Assembly (NCBI GenBank): GCA_963762575.1
Contig: CAVXLL010000008.1
Coordinates: 16,634 to 80,633 of the forward strand
Origin: AP-15 sp963762575
GTDB taxonomy: Bacteria > Pseudomonadota > Alphaproteobacteria > ATCC43930 > CGMCC-115725
DNA length: 64,000 nt
Reading direction: 5' to 3'
The notes beneath the pieces are model-generated. The model did no database searches. It saw nothing but the letters and a program-made list of their open reading frames with translations, and was not told where the DNA came from. Positions 1-8,781 of this stretch are shown piece after piece (position 1 is the first letter of the stretch; each line of letters starts with the position of its first letter). The translations under genes and the position numbers were made by a program.

Positions 1-1
1 T

Positions 2-274
2 GTCCTCGACGACGCTGGTTATAGCGAGCCTCAGAATGTGGAAACCCGTATTTGGCGCCCGAGTTTGCCGGTCATCCATTTTGCCACTGCGCTTCAGCTC
101 CTTTTACATCTCGGCGATCCACAAATCGGACCGATTGGCTACGAGGCGCTGCTACTCGGCCGCGGCGTAATCGAGCTGGTCATTCGCACCGCGGAGTACC
201 ATCGCGTTCTGTTTACGCAGTGCCGATTTCTGCGCCTCGATCCGGAGAGCTTGATCAGAATTCGCTTGCCGTAG
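2..274 (+). CDS. C-terminal part of an unidentified protein
   Basis: The frame is open from the left edge of the window to a TAG stop, so only the last 90 or so residues are visible. The third-base GC preference and the residue mix (IWRPSLPVIHFATALQLLL and later RTAEYHRVLF) look like a real protein. A GTG at 38 could start it, but the open frame continues upstream. I do not recognise the family. It lies just upstream of the phage-derived module and may belong to the same mobile segment. Confidence 0.4.
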   Translation, partial: VLDDAGYSEPQNVETRIWRPSLPVIHFATALQLLLHLGDPQIGPIGYEALLLGRGVIELVIRTAEYHRVLFTQCRFLRLDPESLIRIRLP

Positions 275-375
275 CAGCTAGGTTCTAAATTTTCTTCGGT
301 TCCTGAACTCGAGAGCTTCGCCGGGTTCTGGTACGCCGGTGTGCAGAGTTGATCCGCACACACCGGAGCGAACCG

Positions 376-1750
376 ATGAAATCGCCGAGCAGCAGTCCGA
401 ACAAGCCTGGAGCCGCCGATCCTAAGTTTTTGAAGATCGTGTACCGCCTGATTCGAGAACTTAAGACCAACCCAATTAATCCGCGGCTCCACAGTCAAAA
501 GCAAATCCGGCAGATCGCCAACAGCGTCCGGACCTTTGGCTTCAATGTCCCGGTTCTGATTGATCGCGACAACAACGTGATCGCGGGTCACGGCCGGCTT
601 CTGGCCTGTGCTGAGCTCGGCTGGACCGAGGTGCCGACGCTTTGCCTCGATCACCTGACTCCCCACCCAGGCCCGCGCCTTCATGATCGCCGACAACCGG
701 CTGACCGAAATCGGAACCTGGGACGACCGACTGTTGGCGCAGCAATTCAAGGAGTTATCTCTGCTCGGCCTCGACTTCAATATCGAAGTGACCGGCTTCG
801 AGATGGGCGAGATCGATCTGCGGATCGCATCGCTTGAGGAACTGTCCGAAACCGACGCCGACCCGGCAGATGTGTTGCCCGAGGTTCCGGCCGGACCACC
901 GCTCAGCAAGATCGGAGATGCGTGGGTCCTCGGCCGCCATCGTGTCTTGTGCGGCGATGCCCTCGATGCCGCGGCCTTCACGACGCTGATGGGCGAGGAA
1001 CGGGCCGCAATGGTCTTCGTCGACCCGCCCTACAACCAGCCGATCGATGGCCATGCGAGCGGTCTCGGCGCGATCCACCATCGTCCCTTCCCGATGGCCT
1101 CGGGCGAGATGGATCGGCCGAAATTCATTGCCTTTCTCGGCCAGGCTTTCCGGAACCTCGCGGCATTCAGCGGTGACGGCGCCCTGCACTTCATCTGCAT
1201 GGACTGGCGACACATCGAAGAGCTGATGGCCGCCGGCCACGGCGTCTATGGCGAGCTGAAAAATCTCTGCGTCTGGGTCAAGGACAATGGCGGCATGGGC
1301 TCGCTCTACCGCAGCCAGCACGAGCTTGTCTTCGTGTTTAAACAAGGGCGTGACTCGCACCGCAACAATGTCCAGCTCGGCCAATTCGGCCGTAACCGCA
1401 GCAACGTCTGGCGATACCCCGGGGCCAACTCCTTCGCTCGCTGCGGCGAGGAGGGAAATCTGTCGGCGCTCCACCCGACCGTGAAGCCGGTGGCGATGAT
1501 CGCCGATGCGATCCTCGACTGCTCGGCGCGCGGCGACATCGTGCTCGATGCCTTTCTCGGCAGCGGCACGACGGTGATCGCCGCCGAGCGCACCGGCCGG
1601 CGCTGCTACGGCATAGAGTTAGACGCTGGCTATGCCGACACGATCATCCGGCGTTGGCAGGCGCTGACCGGCGGAAGCGCTCTTCATGGCATTAGCGGCC
1701 GGAGCTTTGACGACCTCGCCCGCGAGGCGGAGGCGACAAATGCCGCCTGA
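376..1750 (+). pseudogene. ParB-domain DNA methyltransferase, frameshifted (copy 1)
   Basis: This is a ParB/Srx-like N-terminal domain followed by a beta-class DNA methyltransferase, with DPPYN (motif IV) preceding FLGSGTT (motif I). The family methylates adenine-N6 or cytosine-N4 in DNA. Compared with the intact copy at 47.8 kb, one extra base in the C-rich stretch near 660-672 breaks the frame just after the ParB domain. Residues up to LDHLT lie in one frame, and MIADNRLTEI onward, from 683, lies in another. The methyltransferase half alone remains open (355 residues) and could be translated from the ATG at 683. The last codons overlap the start of the DUF5681 gene by 11 bases, as in copy 2. 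The shift could be real decay or a sequencing error. Confidence 0.85.
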
Positions 1751-2129
1751 AAAACAGCGCGACTACGAGGTGGGCTACCGCAAACCGCCCGGCCACACCC
1801 GTTTCACGAAAGGCCGGTCCGGCAATCCCCGCGGCCGATCACCCGGCACCAAGAATCTGAAGACGCTGCTCAGTGACGCGCTGAACGAGCTTGTCATCGT
1901 CGCCGCGAATGGCGGGCGTCGCAAGGTCACCAAGCGCGAGGCGATCATCACTCAGCTTGTCAACCGATCGGCGACCGCCGATTTGCGCGCGATCAAGATC
2001 CTTCTCGACATGCTGCGGGACATCGAAGGCCAGGCAGAGCCGGCCTCTCCCGAGACCTCCGCCTTCAGCGAGGCTGACGAGAAGGTCATCGAGCAGCTCA
2101 GGGCGCGGTTCTCGAAACCGGAAAAGTGA
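1740..2129 (+). CDS. DUF5681 family protein (copy 1)
   Basis: A 129-residue basic protein with the family signature KGRSGNPRGR near residue 24. The family often lies next to phage terminase genes, and a small-terminase or DNA-binding role is a guess from context. The ATG at 1740 sits inside the end of the methyltransferase gene (ATGCCGCCTGA). The stop overlaps the terminase start (TGATG), so the three genes look translationally coupled. It is highly similar to the protein at 49171-49560. Confidence 0.85.
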   Translation: MPPEKQRDYEVGYRKPPGHTRFTKGRSGNPRGRSPGTKNLKTLLSDALNELVIVAANGGRRKVTKREAIITQLVNRSATADLRAIKILLDMLRDIEGQAEPASPETSAFSEADEKVIEQLRARFSKPEK

Positions 2130-3931
2130 TGTTCGAGAACCTCACCCCGGCCGAGTACCAGGTCTTGCTGCGGCAGGACTTTGTCAGCTTCGCGGCGCGC
2201 TGCTTCCAGGACCTGAACCCGCAGGCCGAACTGGCGATGAACTGGCATCTCGAGGTCATCGCCGCCAAGCTGACCGCGGTGGGGGAAGGCAAGATCCGAC
2301 GGCTGATCATCAACCTGCCACCCCGCCATCTGAAATCCTTGATGGCCTCGATCGCCTTCCCGGCCTGGTGTCTCGGGCATGACCCCTCGGCGCAGATCCT
2401 CTGCGTCAGCTATGCCCAGGACCTCGCCGACAAGCTCGCCCGCGATTGCCGCAGCATCATGATGAGCCCGTGGTATCGGCGGATCTTTCCGACCCGCCTG
2501 GCGCCGCATCGCCAGGCGGTGCAGGAATTCATCACCACCCGCCAGGGCTATCGGCTCGCCACCTCCACCGGCGGCGTGCTCACCGGACGCGGTGCCGACA
2601 TCATCCTGATCGACGATCCGCTGAAGCCGGAGGAGGCGCTCTCGAAGGCGCAGCGACAAGCCGCCAACGACTGGTACGATCACACTCTCTACAGCCGGCA
2701 AAACGACAAGCGCCGTAGTGCCATCGTCATGATCATGCAGCGGCTGCAGGAAGACGATCCCGTCGGCCACGTCCTCGCGCAGGAACCCTGGGAGGTTCTC
2801 AGTTTTCCGGCGATCGCCGAAGCTGACGAGATGCACGAAATCGAGACCATCTGGGGACCGCGATGCTTTCGACGCCGGCAGGGCGAGGCTTTGCACCTCG
2901 GCCGCGAGCCGCTCGAAATCCTCGACCGCATCCGGCGGACAATCGGCGAATACAACTTCGCCGGCCAGTATCAGCAATCCCCCGCCCCGTTGGGCGGCGG
3001 CCTGGTCAAGGCGGTCTGGTTCAAGCGCTATCGCGAGGATGAACTGCCGAAGCGTTTCGACCGCGTCGTGCAGAGTTGGGACACCGCCAACAAGGCGACC
3101 GAGCTCAGCGATTTCTCGGTGTGCACAACTTGGGGCGTGAAGGGCAAAGAACTCTTCCTGCTCGGCGTATTCCGCCGGCGGCTCGAATATCCGGCGCTCA
3201 AGCGCGCGGTGCGCGAGCAGCAGAGCCTGTTCGATGCGAAGGTCGTACTGATCGAAGACAAGGCCTCCGGCACGCAGCTAATTCAGGAGCTGATCGCCGA
3301 TGGCTGCCATAACGTCACCCGCTACCAGCCGACGACCGACAAGGTCATGCGTCTGCACGCGCAAACGACGCTGATCGAGAACGGTTTTGTCCGCATCCCG
3401 GAGAACGCTCCGTGGCTCGCCGAATACCTCCATGAGTTGACGGTGTTCCCCAACGGCAAGCACGACGACCAGGCGGACTCGACCGCGCAGTTTCTCGACT
3501 GGTTCAAGAAGCCTTTCGCGGGTCAGGGATACTACGAGTGGTTGCGGATGGAGTATGAGCGCTTGCAGAACCCGGAGAAGGACCGCGAGCGCCATCGAGT
3601 TCTCCTGAAGGGAACCCCCCGTACGTCAGTACAAACCCTCTCGGGCCAGCATCTCATTGTGGCGTGGGATGGCACGCTCGAACTTTCCGCTGATGATGCG
3701 GAACCGTTCATCCGGAACGGCTGGGTCCAGCTCGGCGAATGGATCGAGAACGAGCCACCTGAGGACGAGCAAATCGCCGAGCAAAACAAACCCAAAGTCA
3801 CCTACGCCCGTGGATCATTGGAATGGGAGGCCCAACAGGAGCAAGAGAGATTGGCCCGCATCGCGGCGGAGGAGGAAAAAGAGAAAAGGCGATTAGCCCG
3901 GGTCGCGGCGGTGCTGGGGAAGAAATTGTAA
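2129..3931 (+). CDS. terL: Phage terminase large subunit (copy 1, intact)
   Basis: A 600-residue packaging motor and nuclease. The ATPase domain carries a Walker A variant PPRHLKS near residue 65 and a Walker B-like ILIDDPLKP near 155. The RNase H-like nuclease part shows SWDTANKATELSDFSV and a late HDDQADS acidic motif. The C-terminal tail of about 100 residues is rich in Glu, Lys and Arg and probably coiled coil. No portal, capsid, tail, holin or integrase gene follows, so it is not part of a complete prophage here. It forms a tight three-gene unit with the methyltransferase and DUF5681 genes. A GTG three bases upstream is an alternative start. Confidence 0.9.
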   Translation: MFENLTPAEYQVLLRQDFVSFAARCFQDLNPQAELAMNWHLEVIAAKLTAVGEGKIRRLIINLPPRHLKSLMASIAFPAWCLGHDPSAQILCVSYAQDLADKLARDCRSIMMSPWYRRIFPTRLAPHRQAVQEFITTRQGYRLATSTGGVLTGRGADIILIDDPLKPEEALSKAQRQAANDWYDHTLYSRQNDKRRSAIVMIMQRLQEDDPVGHVLAQEPWEVLSFPAIAEADEMHEIETIWGPRCFRRRQGEALHLGREPLEILDRIRRTIGEYNFAGQYQQSPAPLGGGLVKAVWFKRYREDELPKRFDRVVQSWDTANKATELSDFSVCTTWGVKGKELFLLGVFRRRLEYPALKRAVREQQSLFDAKVVLIEDKASGTQLIQELIADGCHNVTRYQPTTDKVMRLHAQTTLIENGFVRIPENAPWLAEYLHELTVFPNGKHDDQADSTAQFLDWFKKPFAGQGYYEWLRMEYERLQNPEKDRERHRVLLKGTPRTSVQTLSGQHLIVAWDGTLELSADDAEPFIRNGWVQLGEWIENEPPEDEQIAEQNKPKVTYARGSLEWEAQQEQERLARIAAEEEKEKRRLARVAAVLGKKL

Positions 3932-4037
3932 ACGCTCATCTCTCATTAGGTTTGGAGATAATTCCGATCGTCCACCGCAATTATGATGGCTGGACAAGTC
4001 GTTGGTCCTTGCCGGCTCGCCGCCCGACACGGGACTA

Positions 4038-4064
4038 CGAGTTCGAATCCGATTTCCTCCAGCG
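4038..4064 (-). repeat. Dispersed repeat R1, copy 1
   Basis: On the minus strand the core reads CGCTGGAGGAAATCGGATTC followed by GAACTC. Similar cores occur at 11287, 14634, 19018 and 44675. Similarity to the 19 kb copy continues outside the core as GTTCGCAGACT. The repeat lies between the terminase gene and the SDR fragment. Confidence 0.6.
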
Positions 4065-4095
4065 GAAGAGTCTGCGAACCCTCGGTCCCGCCTGA

Positions 4096-4246
4096 AAATC
4101 GCGATGTAGTGCGCTTGGCCCGGCACGCCTTCATAAACCGAGGCCGAGCCGATATTGACAATCCGCCCCCAACCACGCCCGAGCATCAACGGTAGTACCG
4201 CTCTCCTGCAAGGGACAGGATTGGTCGGACCCATCATCCGGTCCAC
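4096..4246 (-). pseudogene. Fragment of a short-chain dehydrogenase (SDR)
   Basis: About 50 codons read as the middle of an SDR protein, including GRGWGRIVNIGSASVYEG followed by GQAHYIA, which corresponds to the strand leading to the catalytic Ser and Tyr. Both ends are missing. One side runs into the dispersed repeat near 4038-4064 and the other into the 55-bp repeat at 4234. It is a recombination remnant rather than a gene. Confidence 0.55.
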
Positions 4247-4288
4247 GGTGCACTTATAAGCGTGACGGGTGGCTGAGCCCCGCGGCCG
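4234..4288. repeat. 55-bp direct repeat R2, copy A
   Basis: These 55 bases recur exactly at 13433-13487 in the same orientation (core GGTCCACGGTGCACTTATAA). The right edge is where the hydantoinase gene loses homology to its family. In the second copy the right edge truncates another minus-strand gene. Confidence 0.8.
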
Positions 4289-5043
4289 CCCGAGGCGAAG
4301 CTCATGACGGGCAGAGCCACCGCCGTATCGGCTGACATGACAGTGCCGTCGTTCTGGGTCAGATAAAGCGGGGCATCAATGCCGCTGCTGGCAATAGCGG
4401 CGCGGAACCCGGCGATCGTGTCACGCGCCAGCCCGGCGAGCGCGGCATTGAGCAGCGCGGCGTTCTCGCGTTCCAGCAACCCAATGCGCCCGAGCCGGTG
4501 CGAGAGCGTCACAGCCGCGCCGGGGCATTCCTCGGCGAGGATGTCGCGGGCGAGTTCTTCGTGCGCGGAGTCGAGTGGCGAGAAGATCGAGGCGACGCCG
4601 ACCGATCGGATGCCCTTGACGCGGATGTCCCGCGCGGCCGCCCGCATTGCCGCCTCGTCGAACGGAATGAACGGGCGGCCATCGTAATCGTGACCGCCTT
4701 CCAGCATGAACACTTCGCCGCGCACCAGTTCGGCCAGGTCGGCGGGCCAATCGCAAAACGGCGGTAGCGACGCGCTTGCCGGCATGCCGACGCGGATCGC
4801 CGCGACCTTCGACAGATATCGGCGCTGCACGACCGCGTTGATGAAATGTGTCGTGCCGATCACGATCGCGTCGACCTGGGTGCCGGCGATATCCGGGTGC
4901 CGGGTCAGGCGCGACAACGCGGCGATGATCCCGCCGGTCACGTCTTCAGTTGTCGGGGCCTTGACCGCATGCACCACGCGCGCGCCGTCGAGCAGCACCG
5001 CATCGGTGTTTGTGCCGCCGACATCGATGCCAATGCGTCTCAT
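4234..5043 (-). pseudogene. Hydantoinase/oxoprolinase N-terminal domain, 3'-truncated
   Basis: The protein starts MRRIGIDVGGTNTDAVLLDG, the sugar-kinase-like nucleotide-binding fold of the HyuA/OplA N-terminal domain. It is homologous up to LPVMSFASG and then runs into repeat R2, ending in the foreign tail GRGAQPPVTLISAPWTG. Family members of this subgroup normally continue for several hundred residues. The ATG at 5043 immediately precedes the conserved N-terminus. It is the last gene of a minus-strand series with a DUF917 protein, an AroM-like protein and a transporter, a combination expected of a hydantoin or cyclic-amide utilisation locus. It is probably non-functional. Confidence 0.75.
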
Positions 5044-5197
5044 GGTGCAGCGTCCGCCAGCGCTATGATTCCGGGGGCAGCCCAACGGGCCGAACCCGGC
5101 ACCCGATGAAGATGCCGCCGCAGGGCGATGGTCATGGGTTCCGGGTCCGCTGTGCCACAGCGCCTCGGAATGACGCATTGGGAAAGCGTCGCTGCCG

Positions 5198-6271
5198 TCA
5201 CGCAAACACCGATTTGAACTCGATGTCGTACCCGAACGCGCGCGGCCCGACATGCTGCAATCCCTTCGGCGACAGGAACACGGCGGGCGCGGGCAGTGCG
5301 ATGACGGTCACCCTCATGCCATAGCGGATCGTCTCGGTGCCAAAGGCATTCCCGCTGACCGTGTCGAGTACGCATATCAGATCGGGCGACATCGCGATCG
5401 AGGCGCCGTCTCTCCAGGCCACCACCCATTCGTTCTGGAACGCGAGTTTGAGCCGGCTGCCCCGGTCGTTGTCGAGGCCCTCGATCGTTGCGGTGCCGCG
5501 CAGGAACCCCTCGGTCGTAACGCGGGCCACGTCGACCACTTTGCCGCGGAACAGCACCTTGCCGTGCGCCTCGTCGAGCACTGCTGCGATCGGGTCGGTG
5601 TGATCGCGCCGGGCGGCGCGCACACGGGCACCGATACCGATCGCCTTCGAGGTCGTGAAGTGGATGCCCCACTCCTTGACCTCCGCCCCGGTGCGCGGGG
5701 CTTTGCAGGTCGAGGCGATCGAGCCCGTCTCGACGCAGATCTTCCGGCTCGCCCGCTCCATCCATTTCCAATCGGGCACTTGCGTCACGATGGCCTCGAT
5801 CCCGCGCGGGTCATAGAGAGCGCACGGGTACGGCTTGAGGCCGCCGACCGCGACGCTGGTCATCTGCGCCTCGGGGTAGGCGCGACCCATAGTGTCGGCG
5901 TCGACCACTGGCAGCGCCAGGTGCGCCGCTGCCATCAGCGGCTGGATCGAGTTGTTGCCGCCGATCTCCAGCGACATAACGGCGCGGAACTTCCAGCCGT
6001 GATACTCCTCCTGCATCTGCACCGCGCGGGCGATATTGCGGCTATCTGCGAGGCGTTCCTGCCCGACCAGTGGCGCACCCATGTTGGAGACGACCGCGAC
6101 CCGGTCGTCGTCCGCCAAGTCGAGCGGCGACATCAGCGTGACCCGGTGCCCCTCGGCGTAAAGCCGGCGCATATTGAGCAACCCGAGATACGGGCTGCCG
6201 CCGCCGCCTGTGCCGAGGATCCAGGCGCCGACCGCCAGCGATTCGATGTCGTCGAGGGTGATTTCACGCAT
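5198..6271 (-). CDS. DUF917 family protein
   Basis: A 357-residue protein beginning MREITLDDIESLAVGAWILG with the glycine-rich GTGGGGSPYLG that typifies DUF917. Members are often encoded beside hydantoinase or oxoprolinase genes, as here. A biochemical role is not established. The domain runs almost full length, with conserved NMGAPLVGQERL and DADTMGRAYPEAQM segments. An upstream in-frame ATG at 6316 is possible, but the family starts near the chosen one. The gene follows the AroM-like gene closely and precedes the truncated hydantoinase by about 150 bases. Confidence 0.8.
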   Translation of the reverse strand: MREITLDDIESLAVGAWILGTGGGGSPYLGLLNMRRLYAEGHRVTLMSPLDLADDDRVAVVSNMGAPLVGQERLADSRNIARAVQMQEEYHGWKFRAVMSLEIGGNNSIQPLMAAAHLALPVVDADTMGRAYPEAQMTSVAVGGLKPYPCALYDPRGIEAIVTQVPDWKWMERASRKICVETGSIASTCKAPRTGAEVKEWGIHFTTSKAIGIGARVRAARRDHTDPIAAVLDEAHGKVLFRGKVVDVARVTTEGFLRGTATIEGLDNDRGSRLKLAFQNEWVVAWRDGASIAMSPDLICVLDTVSGNAFGTETIRYGMRVTVIALPAPAVFLSPKGLQHVGPRAFGYDIEFKSVFA

Positions 6272-6351
6272 CACCGGGGCCGGTCCGCTTGCATGCGGGG
6301 GAGGATGGGACAACATCGCCCCGCCGATCACGTATGGCACGGCCCCGCTCC

Positions 6352-7035
6352 TCAGCCGCCGAAGAGTTCGCCGACCGCCTTGGCGACGATGGCGTTCGAC
6401 AGGATGACTGGCATGTTGAGCACGGCGAGACTGTCGCGGTGCCGCTCGGTAAACCCGATGCAGTCGAGCAGGACTGCCTCGGCACCTTCCGCCTGAAGCC
6501 GTTGGCCGGTCGCGAGTACGGCTTCCGGTCCGTCGCCATACGGACTGACGGCGGCAAACAGCGGCGCGCGGGCAAGCGGGCGCCACTTGTCGCGCTCGGA
6601 GTCGATCTGCGAAGCGATCGGCACGATGACGCCGAGCTGCCGCTTTTCCACCAGGCCGGCGACCGTGGCCGGGATGATGTGGTCGGGCTCGACGAGCCAT
6701 GCGCGTTCACATTGAAGACCCTCGAACGTGCCGGTACAGAGGATCAGGATAACGTCGCAGCCGTCGGCTTCGAGCCGCTTCAGGGCCTGTTCGACGCCGA
6801 CGCGCATCCGGCTCCGCGACAATTCGACGACGCGCCCATCGTTAAGCCGGGTGACCAGCGCGGCCTCCCCCGGCTCGGCGAGATAGCGGGCAGCGATCTC
6901 GGCGTGGCTGAGCCCGTCGAGCACGCCGCGGTGGATGCGGCGCACCCGTTCTGGCACATGACGGTCGATGATCGGCACGACATCCGCCCGCGGCGCTTGC
7001 CCGATCGTCAACGTGCCCAGGGTTCCGGTGCGCAT
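6352..7035 (-). CDS. AroM family protein
   Basis: A 227-residue protein starting MRTGTLGTLTIGQAPRADVV, typical of AroM-like proteins, with LILCTGTFEGL and the late LLDCIGFTERHR segment. The fold resembles Asp/Glu racemases, but the reaction of AroM proteins is not settled. It lies between a transporter (start-to-stop gap of a few bases) and the DUF917 gene, all on the minus strand, so it probably shares their transcript and substrate pathway. Confidence 0.75.
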   Translation of the reverse strand: MRTGTLGTLTIGQAPRADVVPIIDRHVPERVRRIHRGVLDGLSHAEIAARYLAEPGEAALVTRLNDGRVVELSRSRMRVGVEQALKRLEADGCDVILILCTGTFEGLQCERAWLVEPDHIIPATVAGLVEKRQLGVIVPIASQIDSERDKWRPLARAPLFAAVSPYGDGPEAVLATGQRLQAEGAEAVLLDCIGFTERHRDSLAVLNMPVILSNAIVAKAVGELFGG

Positions 7036-7037
7036 CT

Positions 7038-8666
7038 CTATTTCAGCCTGAGCACGGCGGTCTTTATGACGGAGTCGAAGAAGCCATAGAGCGCGTCGCC
7101 GCCGATGAACCCGGCCGCCAGCACCTCCATCGGGCCGCTGGCCTCGGCGCCTTTCCATTTGAGCACCGCGACGCGGATCGCGATCCCGACCAGCACCGCC
7201 CACCCGGCCAGCGGGTTGGGGATCAGCAGCCCGGTCGCGAACAATATGCCGAGCTGGCGCCGCGGCCCGCCGAGCAATTGCAGGACGGCGCCGGGGATCG
7301 CCCAGATCAGCAGCGCTCTCGCGACATCGGCGGTGGCGCCGGCCTTGATCGTGGCGATGTAGACCCGGTCGACCGGCGGCACCAGATCGTGCGCGAAGTA
7401 GCCGGGATGGGCTAAATACACCGTCGGAATTGCGATCAGGAACGCGAGCATTGCGGCGTAGAGTTGCTGCCTGCGGCCGTCGAGCTCGAAGGCACGGTCG
7501 GCGCCCGATCCGCGCAAGATGAACCCGGCTTTCAGATCGTAGCCCATATCGGCGAAGGCCGGTCCCGTCGAGGCGCTGAACCCGACGAGCAAGGCCAAGG
7601 CGACCGGCGGAAAACCGAGCAGAATCCCGACGATTAGTGTGATTAGCGCCACGGCGAAGGCCGGGAACCACCCGGCGTGCATCGCCGAGATGCCGACAAT
7701 CAGTTCATGAACAAAGGCAGCAAAGGCGGCGTAGACGACAAACGCGACCAGCATGCCCGGCGACAATTCGCCGACGAGCCCACCGAGCAGGGCGATCAGG
7801 ACCGCGATCGCGACATATCCCGCGCTTCCGGCCCCTAGCGCCCGTTTCATCCGCGTGTCGTCGGCCGCTCGGGCGATCGCGTCGCCGGTGCCGCGCCGGA
7901 CGATAAGCAAGCCCACCTGGACGAGCGCGACGATCCCGGCCCCGACCATGAACCCATGCGGCACGTACATCTTGGCAATATCGATCCCCGCGACCGGCGA
8001 CGCATACCCGCGCACCAACAAACCGATGCCGAACATCGTCAATGCCCAGACATTCCCGATGAAGGCGACGCCGAAGGCCGACATCGGGATTTTGAGCCAG
8101 CTGCCGGCGAGCCCGACCAGCAGACCTAAGCCGAGCAGCGCGGCGCGCTTGCCGCCGCTGTCGCCGGCGCGGATCGCCTCGGCCGCGGCGATACCGGGCG
8201 GCCAGGTGCCCGTGGCGGGGAACAACCGGCTGTCGAACATACGGTAGAGCATGAACCCGTCGAGCATCATCGACAGCGCTGCACCTGCCAGCATCGGCAG
8301 GATGAGATCGGCTCGGCCGAGCAGGAACGGGACCCCGATCGGCAGCAGGAGACTGTTCGCGGCACCAAAGGTCGCGGCCGAGATTGCGCTCTGTGCCAGG
8401 TTCTGCACATGGATCGAGCGATAGCGCGCGAATAGCGCCAGCGGCACCCGCGCCAGGATCATCGCGACCAGCGCACCGATGATCGACGTGTTCGGCGTGA
8501 CGCCGAGCTGCACGATCAACTGCACGCCGATCACCGCGCCGAACACCGACAGCACGACGATCAGGATCAGCGTCGCCGGGGCGAAGGTGGCCGGATGGCG
8601 TCCCTCTCGCGCCTGCGCTGGGGCCGCTGGGTCCGCCAGGAAACTCGTCCGACCCGATTGGCTCAT
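7038..8666 (-). CDS. OPT-like multi-pass membrane transporter
   Basis: A protein of 542 residues with about 12-14 hydrophobic segments, resembling the oligopeptide transporter (OPT) superfamily. Visible features are a long hydrophobic N-terminal half, the loop SRLFPATGTWPPGIAAAEAI and a late GFFDSVIKTAVLRLK end. The start ATG at 8666 is preceded by GGAGG at good spacing. It lies between the molybdenum hydroxylase and the AroM-like gene. The substrate is unknown; uptake of the compound degraded by the neighbouring hydantoinase-like system is an inference. Confidence 0.7.
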   Translation of the reverse strand: MSQSGRTSFLADPAAPAQAREGRHPATFAPATLILIVVLSVFGAVIGVQLIVQLGVTPNTSIIGALVAMILARVPLALFARYRSIHVQNLAQSAISAATFGAANSLLLPIGVPFLLGRADLILPMLAGAALSMMLDGFMLYRMFDSRLFPATGTWPPGIAAAEAIRAGDSGGKRAALLGLGLLVGLAGSWLKIPMSAFGVAFIGNVWALTMFGIGLLVRGYASPVAGIDIAKMYVPHGFMVGAGIVALVQVGLLIVRRGTGDAIARAADDTRMKRALGAGSAGYVAIAVLIALLGGLVGELSPGMLVAFVVYAAFAAFVHELIVGISAMHAGWFPAFAVALITLIVGILLGFPPVALALLVGFSASTGPAFADMGYDLKAGFILRGSGADRAFELDGRRQQLYAAMLAFLIAIPTVYLAHPGYFAHDLVPPVDRVYIATIKAGATADVARALLIWAIPGAVLQLLGGPRRQLGILFATGLLIPNPLAGWAVLVGIAIRVAVLKWKGAEASGPMEVLAAGFIGGDALYGFFDSVIKTAVLRLK

Positions 8667-8781
8667 GTCCGGGCCCTCCTCAAGGTCCGATCGATCGCGA
8701 TATACCTTGACCCGCCGAGGAGCAGGCCTGACGCCATGTAGCGTGCCCAAGGGGGGTCACCAGAGACAGCGAAGCCTTGCT

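Noticed and set aside
376..3931. A restriction-modification system
   Set aside because: No restriction endonuclease gene is near either methyltransferase copy; the partner genes are DUF5681 and terminase.
4038..4064. TTCGAATCC motifs in the R1 repeats as tRNA T-arms
   Set aside because: The bases around TTCGAAT do not form a five-pair T-stem, and no D-arm, anticodon arm or CCA end can be placed at any of the five copies.
5252..6496. Long plus-strand frame opposite the DUF917 gene
   Set aside because: The composition is His/Arg/Asp-rich antisense type, and the DUF917 protein on the minus strand shows clear family motifs.
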